From Candidatus Stahliibacteriota bacterium (lineage in GTDB: Bacteria > Hydrothermota > Tepidihabitantia > SM23-42), in contig JAUWLY010000105.1 of the NCBI GenBank assembly GCA_030613445.1, positions 1-8,859 on the forward strand: a stretch of DNA of 8,859 nucleotides. The letters are read 5' to 3'. The position numbers and the translations under genes are program-made. This document shows positions 1 through 6,172 of the stretch, one piece after another (the first letter of the stretch is position 1; each line of letters opens with the position of its first letter). The notes beneath the pieces are model-generated. The model did not search any database and was not told where the DNA came from. It was given only the letters and a program-made list of their open reading frames with translations.

Positions 1-1552
1 AGGTTGATTTACTGATAAGTATCTGACCTGGTTGCGCAACATTTTCAAGCCGTGAAGCAAGGTTCACCGCGCGTGAAACCACGGTGTATTCCATCCGGTT
101 GATATTGCCGATATTACCGGCGATTACCTCACCAGTGTTGATACCAATCCCGATCTCAAAGGCCTCGACTTCAGCAAGCTCCATCTTTTCTCGCCAAGCC
201 TCTTTCAAGTCAATCACGCGACGCTTCATATCCAACGCTGCCTTTACTGCCCGCAATGGGTCATCATCATGGGCGACCGGAGCACCAAAAATTGCCATAA
301 CACAATCTCCAATGTATTTATCAAGGGTTCCTTCGTGAACAAAAACAATATCCGTCATACTACTCAAAAAGTCATTTAGTATCTCGACCGCGACAAGAGT
401 ATCGATCTTCTCGGTCAATGAAGTATAGCCGCGGATATCGCAAAAAAGGATTGTCGCAACACGCGCTTCACCACCCAAAGCTATGCCTTCTTCAGCCGCC
501 ATGATTTTCTCGACTACGGTGGGTGAAAAAAATCGTTGGAGACGATCCTTTATTTTTTCTTCCTTCTTTATTTTCTCATAGAGTTGCGTATTCTCAATAG
601 CGATAGCCGCCTGGTTAGCAAACGATATCATGAATTCTATATCACCCTGGTCAAAATGCTTTTGGGTAACCGGGTTATCAAGATAGATAGCTCCGATCTT
701 GCCTTTTTTCTTGGCAACAAGCGGCGCGCAGATAACCGCACCGATTGCGTAATTTATAACGCTTTCCTGAGTTTTGAATCTTTCATCGCTCGTCGCGTCT
801 TCAGTGGCGATTACCTGACCAGTCTTGTAAGTTTCCCAGGCAATCGTTTGACTAATGCCGGCTGTTGTACTCGGTTCAAGTTCACCGCCCATGTTCCGGG
901 CAACCTTAATTCTCAAATCCTTGGACACCTCATCATAGAGGATTATGAACCCGCGGCGCGCCTGGAGTATTTTCAATGCCAAATCCATCAACAGATTCAG
1001 CAGAACATTGAGATCAAAGACGAAATTGATGATATTGCCGACTTCGCACAAGGTCGACGCAATCTCCTTGGATTTTTCAGCTTCGCTGAACTTATCCTGG
1101 TTCTGAGCAATACAGGTCTTGAGTTCATCAAGGGAACGTAAAAGATCTTTCTTTACCGCGCTTTTTAATAGCTGTTTTTTTATTGACTCTATCTTCTCGG
1201 CAAAGTCAAAACCCGTACCAAACCGACGGCTTGGTGTTTTCCGCTCAGGGATATGATCAAGGGTTTTTTCATCGACAAAGGTGATTATTGTATTGCCGAT
1301 CTGTATTTCATCTCCATAACTGAGTTGCTTTTCCACAACCCTGTCACCATTAACAAAAGTTCCATATCGGCTCTTGCGGTCTTTGATTATGTATTTATTA
1401 CCCTTTTTCTCGACTTCAATATGGAGCCGTGACACAAAAACGTCATCAAGAACAATATCATTGTCTTCACGACGACCCAGAGTCATATGGTCTTTGCGCA
1501 GCTTAATGACCTGGGTTTCGTCATCTGGCTTATGGATCAGAAATGTCGCCAT
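1..1552 (-). CDS. FHA-GAF class III adenylate cyclase (3' end beyond window)
   Basis: Probable cytoplasmic adenylate cyclase making cAMP from ATP; 517 codons are visible and no stop is reached before the window edge. Residues ~20-92 form an FHA domain (G26-R27, S41-R42-x-H44, N68-G69), a phosphothreonine-binding fold. Residues ~165-322 form a GAF domain, followed by a charged helical linker ending in LQRFFSP (338-344). The catalytic domain starts near 364, with metal-binding D372 (FCDIRGYTSL) and D416 (KYIGD), substrate-lysine K412, T490 at the adenine-selecting position, and transition-state N497 and R501 in VNLASR. The K/T pair favours ATP over GTP. Oddity: the usual G-[DNP] before xVN is S493-R494. 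The ATG is preceded directly by an in-frame TAA, so the start is fixed, although no strong ribosome site is visible. It is the last visible gene of the kinase operon, 39 bases after the lipoprotein gene. No membrane segment is seen. The domain calls are firm; activity is inferred. Confidence 0.93.
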   Translation of the reverse strand, partial: MATFLIHKPDDETQVIKLRKDHMTLGRREDNDIVLDDVFVSRLHIEVEKKGNKYIIKDRKSRYGTFVNGDRVVEKQLSYGDEIQIGNTIITFVDEKTLDHIPERKTPSRRFGTGFDFAEKIESIKKQLLKSAVKKDLLRSLDELKTCIAQNQDKFSEAEKSKEIASTLCEVGNIINFVFDLNVLLNLLMDLALKILQARRGFIILYDEVSKDLRIKVARNMGGELEPSTTAGISQTIAWETYKTGQVIATEDATSDERFKTQESVINYAIGAVICAPLVAKKKGKIGAIYLDNPVTQKHFDQGDIEFMISFANQAAIAIENTQLYEKIKKEEKIKDRLQRFFSPTVVEKIMAAEEGIALGGEARVATILFCDIRGYTSLTEKIDTLVAVEILNDFLSSMTDIVFVHEGTLDKYIGDCVMAIFGAPVAHDDDPLRAVKAALDMKRRVIDLKEAWREKMELAEVEAFEIGIGINTGEVIAGNIGNINRMEYTVVSRAVNLASRLENVAQPGQILISKST

Positions 1553-1591
1553 TTAATGCTTCAAAGAGCGTGGTTTTTAGATGTAATCTAA

Positions 1592-2524
1592 CTACGGCCA
1601 GATACCGACATCATCGAAATGGACTGCGGAATGACCTCCTGGTTGCCAGGACTTAACAAAGAGTCCAACAAAACCCTGTTGAAACGTATTGTCCTGCAAG
1701 GCGAATACTTCATTCTCATTGATATAAACGTGTATTTCATCATCGTGAAGATCAGCCGCCATACAATACCATGTATCAGGCACAAGCGTCGCGAGTGTAT
1801 CGAGCGCTAAAGGTTCGTGATGGAAAGTATCGTTCATTACGACCCATAGACCCAGGGCATCGACATCAAGAAGCAATAAATAAAAATTATGTTCGTCTTG
1901 TGCGCGCAAGACAAATCCGGCTGCACCAAGACCTACTGAAGAAGTCATGTCGTATTTGAGCATGGCATCGACCCAGAAGTCTTTTATCGGTTCCTTGAAA
2001 AATGCCAGGGCAATTGGTTCAGCACCGTGCACATTCCGACCCCTAAAGACATTAGGTGTTGAGTGCATACCCGGATTAGTATTGTCCTGAATAATATCCC
2101 ATTGACCGCTTTTTTTCAGAAAACCCCGCGGTGGCGTTGGGCCAAGCGGATCATTCTCAAAATCAAAAAAGATTTCCTGGAAATACAGGTCAAAACTATC
2201 ATCCTTTGTCCCGGCAAGGAGATCCATCTCGTATTCTAGAGGTGTATACAGCTCAACATCGGCAACTAGTTTATAGAAACCCGGATCAACGCCAGTGAAT
2301 TCATACCATCCATCGCCATCACTCTGTGTCTCTTCAACAATATCGTCATCCTGGATCAACTTGATGGCCGCACCGTCAATCGGATGGTAATCAATGCCGT
2401 AGACTGTTCCGCCGAGATAAGCTTTGTCAGGGTTATTAGGATCATTGGGGTTATCGCGTCCCGGGTTCAGGCAACTCAGCGTACTGAGTAACAATATTGG
2501 AATGAATGTAAGAAATTTTCTCAT
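1592..2524 (-). CDS. Lipoprotein with carboxypeptidase-regulatory-like and LamG-like domains
   Basis: A 310-aa probable lipoprotein of unknown exact function. The N-terminus MRKFLTFIPILLLSTLSC is a lipoprotein signal with the acylated cysteine at C18, followed by an Asn/Pro/Asp-rich tether (19-34). Residues ~36-115 look like a carboxypeptidase-regulatory-like beta-sandwich (GGTVYG, then DGDGWYEFTGVDPGFYKLVA). Residues ~119-308 resemble a concanavalin/LamG or DUF1080-type jelly roll (HNFYLLLLD, DTWYCMAADL, IHVYINENEVF, GFVGLFV, HFDDVGIW), a fold often binding sugars or acting as a spacer. No catalytic residues are recognised. An ATG 32 codons upstream (2620) would add residues lying inside the preceding gene; the start at 2524 is preferred because it has a GGAGGAGG site and gives the lipoprotein signal. 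It sits 11 bases after the TPR gene and 39 before the cyclase, so it is probably the envelope component of the kinase cassette. The ligand is unknown. Confidence 0.85.
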   Translation of the reverse strand: MRKFLTFIPILLLSTLSCLNPGRDNPNDPNNPDKAYLGGTVYGIDYHPIDGAAIKLIQDDDIVEETQSDGDGWYEFTGVDPGFYKLVADVELYTPLEYEMDLLAGTKDDSFDLYFQEIFFDFENDPLGPTPPRGFLKKSGQWDIIQDNTNPGMHSTPNVFRGRNVHGAEPIALAFFKEPIKDFWVDAMLKYDMTSSVGLGAAGFVLRAQDEHNFYLLLLDVDALGLWVVMNDTFHHEPLALDTLATLVPDTWYCMAADLHDDEIHVYINENEVFALQDNTFQQGFVGLFVKSWQPGGHSAVHFDDVGIWP

Positions 2525-2538
2525 TTTACCTCCTCCTA
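2525..2538 (-). promoter_or_regulatory. Ribosome binding site overlapping the upstream stop codon
   Basis: On the minus strand the TAG stop of the TPR gene is part of TAGGAGGAGGTAAAATG, so the stop and a strong Shine-Dalgarno site share bases, four bases ahead of the lipoprotein ATG. This decides the lipoprotein start at 2524 over the longer reading frame and suggests that ribosomes ending the TPR gene can restart here. Confidence 0.85.
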
Positions 2539-3357
2539 GAAATTCATCTTGTAGCCAACCCTTATCCGGTCTACACTTGGTTCGCAATACAAACCTTTGT
2601 CCTGATCGAGCAATGACCATGCAGTGGCTGGTTTTGTAAAAAAGACATCGTAGATATTATATGCATAGACAACGCCGAATAAACCCAGGTTAATAGCGGT
2701 GATATTATGCCAGACCTTGTATTTTTTATAGGCATCATCAAATTCGTATTGAGGAGCGCCTTCTGGAATGTCCAAATATTTGTTATGGGCTCTTTCGCTC
2801 ATAATCAAAGAAAATGCAGTCGTACCGAATGTTATGCCCGAAGCGATCATTATCTTCTTGCCTTTACTCGAGTGACCCTTGTACATCTGGCCCCAGCCTG
2901 GCACGCAGCAAGAACGCATGAGCGCCTTTGTTTTACTCACCCTCTTCTTTCTTGTTGGCTTTGGAGGTTCCGGTTCAATCGGGGTTGGTTTAATTTTCAT
3001 TTCAGCTTGGGCTTCTTCGAACACCTTGATGATCTTTGGCGAAACAAAGGTTGGGTCGAGCCTTATTGTAGGATCGAGTATCAGGGCTCTTTTAAACTGA
3101 TTCTTTGCCTTGTTTTTATCACCAAGGGCGACATAGCTAAATGCCAGGTATTTATGGTATTCAACCTGATCAGTAGCTCCAAGCTGTTTTAAGAACTGAA
3201 GCGCTCTCTCTAATTCATTGATAGCTGATTCATATTCTCCACTATTGTAATGGATCTTTGCCCTTTGCAGCATATGCTCAAGCGAATCCTCAGATACCTG
3301 AGCCAAAGCAAACCCCACGAAGACAAGGGTCAGTAAACATAAAATCTTCTTGATCAT
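2536..3357 (-). CDS. Secreted/membrane TPR protein with PGWGQ-motif (DUF5683-like) domain
   Basis: A 273-aa envelope protein of unknown function. Residues 1-19 are a signal peptide (cleavage likely ALA|Q). Residues ~27-96 carry two TPR-like helical hairpins (AKIHYNSGEYESAINELERAL and YLAFSYVALGDKNKAKNQFK), ending in LDP and followed by FVSPKIIKVFEEA (104-116). A Pro/Glu then Lys/Arg-rich linker (121-144) leads to a domain with C150-C151-V-P-G-W-G-Q (to 157) and MYKG, then two hydrophobic segments (~168-186 and ~219-240). The PGWGQxYxG motif followed by membrane helices is typical of DUF5683-like proteins. The protein ends in a phenylalanine, but a beta-barrel is not indicated. The start has a clear AAAGGAGGA site five bases upstream. 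It lies 10 bases after the kinase gene. TPRs suggest a protein-protein scaffold, perhaps for the PEGA part of the kinase; that role is inference. Confidence 0.85.
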   Translation of the reverse strand: MIKKILCLLTLVFVGFALAQVSEDSLEHMLQRAKIHYNSGEYESAINELERALQFLKQLGATDQVEYHKYLAFSYVALGDKNKAKNQFKRALILDPTIRLDPTFVSPKIIKVFEEAQAEMKIKPTPIEPEPPKPTRKKRVSKTKALMRSCCVPGWGQMYKGHSSKGKKIMIASGITFGTTAFSLIMSERAHNKYLDIPEGAPQYEFDDAYKKYKVWHNITAINLGLFGVVYAYNIYDVFFTKPATAWSLLDQDKGLYCEPSVDRIRVGYKMNF

Positions 3358-3367
3358 TAATCCTCCT

Positions 3368-5470
3368 TTATTTAGACTTTAACTCCACATACTTTTTCAA
3401 CATCTTTCCAGTAGGGATATCTATTCGCTGTTCCACGGTTTTATATGATGGGTTCATCAATTTTAATGTGTGTTTCCCTGGTGACAGCTTTATCGGTTTA
3501 GCAATCGGCGTTGTTTCGTAGTACTGACCATCGATGTAAACATCAGCCCATGGCTTAACTGTCAGTTTCAAAAATCCATCTTTTGCGTCAAGTTTTATGT
3601 CCATATTGACGGTTTTATCTGGCGCAAAGGTGATTTTCTTCTTCCAAACTTTGAAATTAGGGTTTTCCAGTTTCACCAAATGAACACCAGCAGGTACCTT
3701 TATTGGTTGAGCAATGGGCGTAGTTTCCACGTACCGGTTGTCAATATATATTTTTGCCCATGGTTCAACATTTATTTTCAGATATGAAAATTGTTTTTCT
3801 GCCACTGGTGCACCCACTTTGGTTAGCGTCACATTTATAGTCGATTGCTTTGCCGTAGTGACATCGCGACTTATTTCTTTAGGTTTATAGCCCTTTTTTA
3901 GAAGTTTAACTCGGTGTTTGCCTTCAACCACATTTTTAAGCGTACATGGCGTTTTCAAACTGGTATTGACATTATCGAGAAAAACCGCAGCTCCGGGCGG
4001 TCGTGACTTCACAAGAATACTACCGTACGCAACTGGCTCGCTTGCTTTTACTAAAACCGCATCAAGGCTAACTGTATCACCCTTTCTGACCTCAAGTGTT
4101 TTGACATATTCAATATACCCGGGTTTGACTAATTTTACCGTGTGTTTGCCATTCACAAGGCTGTTGAGCAATGCCGGCGTTACTATCTGCAGGTTCTTGC
4201 CATCGAGGTATATCAAAGTACTATCTGGCGTCGACTTAATATATATAGCACCAAAGGACGCCATTGTATCTTCAGGCAGTACGTGTGTTCTCCCCCGTCT
4301 CCTTAGAAAAGTGAACAAGACCGCCGCAACTATTAGAACTGCAATGACTATACCGATCGGCAGGAACGACATCTTACGGCGCTCTGGCGCTGCTTTTTTT
4401 TGCGTAGGCAACGGCGTGTCTTCTTTCCGCTTCTTGAGTTCAGTCAGATGCTTTTTTGCCTCTCTATCATCAGGTGTAAGATGTAGGACTTTAGTGAACT
4501 CGCTGATCGCATCATCGATTTTTCCATAACCAAGGGTCATAAAATAGAGACCGCGCTCAAAATGCTTCTCTTTCCGTCGCTCAACAAGGTCTTTGAAATG
4601 CGCAGCTGGTTTACTTACAAAACCACCGATCTGTTTTCTGCTAACTTCAAGCTTATTTCTCTTTAGATATGAATGTACTATCTCACTGACTTCTGAAATG
4701 TCATGGTACCGGTGATCGAGGTCTTTCTCAAGCATTTTTTCGATAACATCATTGATTTCCTTATTGATCAGAGGGTTCGCTTCAAGCGGTTTTGGCGGTT
4801 TGACCGTAATGATTTCATGGATGACTGATGAATAATTCTCGCCACAAAATGGCTTGCCACCGGTTATCATTTCGTACATAACCACACCTAAAGAGAAAAT
4901 ATCTGTCCGGTTATCTACCTTCTTACCGGTTGCTTGTTCTGGCGACATGTAAGCCGGTGTACCGACGATTGACCCGGTTATCGTAACCGAAGTTAGATCC
5001 TGCGCCTGGGCAAGCCCGAAATCAGCAATCTTTACCGTACCGTCATAACCAATCATGATGTTCGCAGGTTTGATATCACGATGAACCATACCTCTTTCGT
5101 GAGCATGAGCGAGGCCATTACTGATTTCATAAGCAATAGAAAGTGCAATATCAAGCGGCATGAATTTAACAGAACTCACTAATTCCTTAAGACTACGACC
5201 ATCAATGTACTCCATCGCGATAAAATATACATCCTCGGCTTTTCCGTAATCGATAATATTAACGATATTCTCATGTTTCAGATTTGCAGCCGCTTTTGCC
5301 TCACGCTCAAACCTCGTAATGAAATTCTTATCTTGGGCAAGATGACCGTGGAGGATTTTCACCGCGACGATCCGGTCAAGTGAAACCTGAACCGCTTTAT
5401 ATATTGCTGCCATTCCACCGGTGGCGATCAATTCCTTTAATTGGAAGTTTCTAACCGTACGATTTATCAT
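3368..5470 (-). CDS. Transmembrane Ser/Thr protein kinase with four PEGA repeats
   Basis: A 700-aa Hanks-type receptor kinase. The cytoplasmic kinase domain (~9-268) has a glycine loop ATGGMA (16-21), catalytic K38 (VAVK), helix-C E57 (REA), catalytic loop HRDIKPAN (130-137, D132), metal-binding DFG (150-152), and GTPAYMSPE (170-178). The loop between DFG and GTP holds several Thr/Ser residues (T160, S161, T163, T165, S167) that are candidate autophosphorylation sites. All catalytic residues are present, so an active enzyme is expected. Residues ~303-337 form a TPR-like hairpin, followed by a basic stretch and one membrane helix (~369-389, then RRR). Outside lie four PEGA repeats (~407-473, 483-549, 562-627, 632-697); PEGA modules are beta-rich and often linked to envelope or surface-layer contacts. 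It is the first gene of the minus-strand operon, with no Shine-Dalgarno site and a promoter nearly touching its ATG. Substrates are unknown; the FHA-cyclase three genes on is the obvious candidate. Confidence 0.95.
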   Translation of the reverse strand: MINRTVRNFQLKELIATGGMAAIYKAVQVSLDRIVAVKILHGHLAQDKNFITRFEREAKAAANLKHENIVNIIDYGKAEDVYFIAMEYIDGRSLKELVSSVKFMPLDIALSIAYEISNGLAHAHERGMVHRDIKPANIMIGYDGTVKIADFGLAQAQDLTSVTITGSIVGTPAYMSPEQATGKKVDNRTDIFSLGVVMYEMITGGKPFCGENYSSVIHEIITVKPPKPLEANPLINKEINDVIEKMLEKDLDHRYHDISEVSEIVHSYLKRNKLEVSRKQIGGFVSKPAAHFKDLVERRKEKHFERGLYFMTLGYGKIDDAISEFTKVLHLTPDDREAKKHLTELKKRKEDTPLPTQKKAAPERRKMSFLPIGIVIAVLIVAAVLFTFLRRRGRTHVLPEDTMASFGAIYIKSTPDSTLIYLDGKNLQIVTPALLNSLVNGKHTVKLVKPGYIEYVKTLEVRKGDTVSLDAVLVKASEPVAYGSILVKSRPPGAAVFLDNVNTSLKTPCTLKNVVEGKHRVKLLKKGYKPKEISRDVTTAKQSTINVTLTKVGAPVAEKQFSYLKINVEPWAKIYIDNRYVETTPIAQPIKVPAGVHLVKLENPNFKVWKKKITFAPDKTVNMDIKLDAKDGFLKLTVKPWADVYIDGQYYETTPIAKPIKLSPGKHTLKLMNPSYKTVEQRIDIPTGKMLKKYVELKSK
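3380..3787 (-). repeat. Tandem PEGA repeats 3 and 4 of the kinase, closely related
   Basis: The last two PEGA modules (residues 562-627 and 632-697) share a near-identical core: PWA-K/D-I/V-YID, then ETTPIA-Q/K-PIK, then H-L/T-L/V-KL-x-NP. Repeats 1 (4052-4252) and 2 (3824-4024) are much more diverged from these and have TPxxL in the middle instead of ETTPIA. This fits a recent duplication of one module at the C-terminus. Confidence 0.8.
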
Positions 5471-5481
5471 AGTTCATTAAC

Positions 5482-5509
5482 ATTATAGTAGAATCGTAAT
5501 TCAAGTCAA
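5482..5509 (-). promoter_or_regulatory. Sigma70-like promoter of the kinase operon
   Basis: Read on the minus strand there is TTGACT (5509-5504), a 16-base spacer, and a perfect TATAAT (5487-5482). The predicted transcript start is about 5475, only some five bases before the kinase ATG at 5470. The short leader has no Shine-Dalgarno site, so initiation would be leaderless or nearly so. Confidence 0.7.
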
Positions 5510-5528
5510 GAAACAAAATACCTTGACT
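5504..5528. promoter_or_regulatory. 7-base inverted repeat over the kinase -35 box (possible operator)
   Basis: AGTCAAG at 5504-5510 is matched by its reverse complement CTTGACT at 5522-5528, with 11 bases between, so arm centres are 18 bases apart. The left arm contains the kinase -35 hexamer. The right arm presents a TTGACT on the plus strand, but no good -10 box follows it at the right distance. A dimeric regulator could bind here; it may also be chance. Confidence 0.35.
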
Positions 5529-5581
5529 CCTTGCCTTGCTGTATTCTTAAGGCACTGCATGCTGCAAAACACTGTGATCTC

Positions 5582-5609
5582 TTGACATATTATAAAATTC
5601 GTATAGAAT
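5582..5609 (+). promoter_or_regulatory. Sigma70-like promoter of the lemA-htpX operon
   Basis: TTGACA (5582-5587, perfect -35), a 16-base spacer, and TAGAAT (5604-5609, five of six). The predicted start is near 5616, giving a leader of about 11 bases that contains the GGAGG ribosome site at 5618-5622. It faces away from the kinase promoter. Confidence 0.7.
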
Positions 5610-5626
5610 ATTGTAATGGAGGAAAA

Positions 5627-6172
5627 ATGATAATTATCTTGATACTAATTGTCCTCTTGGTAATCGCATTCATTGCCATCTATAACCGACTTGTGGTCAA
5701 GAGGATGCGTGTCAATAACGGCTGGGCACAGATCGATGTCCAGCTGAAACGCCGCTATGATCTCATACCCAATCTCGTTGAGACGGTTAAGGGCTATGCA
5801 AAACACGAAAAAGGGGTTTTTGAAAAGGTCGCTGAACTGCGTTCAAGAGCAATGGGCGCAAAAGGACCAAAAGAGGCGGCTGATGCTAACAATATGCTGA
5901 CCTCCACCTTGAAAACCCTTTTTGCGGTTGCCGAGAATTACCCGCAGTTAAAGGCAAATGAGAATTTCTTGAAATTACAGGAGGAATTGACTGCCACTGA
6001 GAACAAAATATCATTCGCTCGTCAGTTTTATAATGATGTAGTAATGGATTACAACGCGACAAGACAGAAGTTCCCGCAAACCCTTATCGCATCGATGTTT
6101 AACTTTAAACCTCGTGAATTCTTCGAGGCACCAGAAGAGGAGAAAAAGACAGTACCAAAGGTCAAATTTTAA
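5627..6172 (+). CDS. lemA: LemA family membrane protein
   Basis: A 181-aa LemA protein. One N-terminal membrane helix (residues 2-20) is followed by a helical-bundle domain with the family hallmarks: QIDVQLKRRYDLIPNLVETV (~35-54), ENYPQLKANENFLKLQEEL, then TENKI, ARQFYND and YNATRQKFP. Length matches the usual 180-200 residues. The family's function is poorly defined; it is widely found beside M48 proteases of the HtpX type, as here. An ATG at 5531 would extend the frame by 32 codons, but the start at 5627 is chosen because it has GGAGG five bases upstream and gives the normal LemA N-terminus. Its stop overlaps the htpX ATG by one base (TAATG). First gene of the plus-strand operon, driven by the promoter just upstream. 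Confidence 0.95.
   Translation: MIIILILIVLLVIAFIAIYNRLVVKRMRVNNGWAQIDVQLKRRYDLIPNLVETVKGYAKHEKGVFEKVAELRSRAMGAKGPKEAADANNMLTSTLKTLFAVAENYPQLKANENFLKLQEELTATENKISFARQFYNDVVMDYNATRQKFPQTLIASMFNFKPREFFEAPEEEKKTVPKVKF

Noticed and set aside
536..1141. Open frame of 201 codons on the plus strand
   Set aside because: It lies wholly inside the cyclase gene, antisense to its GAF and linker region, has no ribosome site and no recognisable domain; the minus-strand reading has clear FHA, GAF and cyclase motifs.
1577..1591. Small hairpin TTAGAT-GTA-ATCTAA after the lipoprotein stop, considered as a terminator
   Set aside because: The stem is only six AT-rich pairs and on the minus strand is followed by A residues rather than a T run, so it would not end transcription; the cyclase is more likely in the same operon.
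2707..3192. Open frame of 161 codons on the plus strand
   Set aside because: Antisense to the TPR/PGWGQ gene; the opposite strand has a signal peptide, TPRs and a strong ribosome site.
3918..4529. Open frame of 203 codons on the plus strand
   Set aside because: Antisense to the PEGA and membrane part of the kinase, with no family motif or ribosome site.
5015..5420. Possible inactive kinase because the first and third glycines of the nucleotide loop are alanine (ATGGMA)
   Set aside because: Bacterial kinases often carry A-x-G-G-M-A-type loops and the catalytic Lys, Glu, HRD Asp and DFG Asp are all present, so this is a common variant and not a sign of a pseudokinase.
5523..5550. Second plus-strand promoter starting from TTGACT at 5523
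   Set aside because: No -10 box with more than about three matching bases lies 16-18 bases downstream; the TTGACA promoter at 5582 is far better.
5557..5562. GCATGC palindrome with flanking CACTG repeats in the intergenic region
   Set aside because: The palindrome is six bases and the direct repeats five; both are within what chance gives, and they do not align with either promoter in a telling way.
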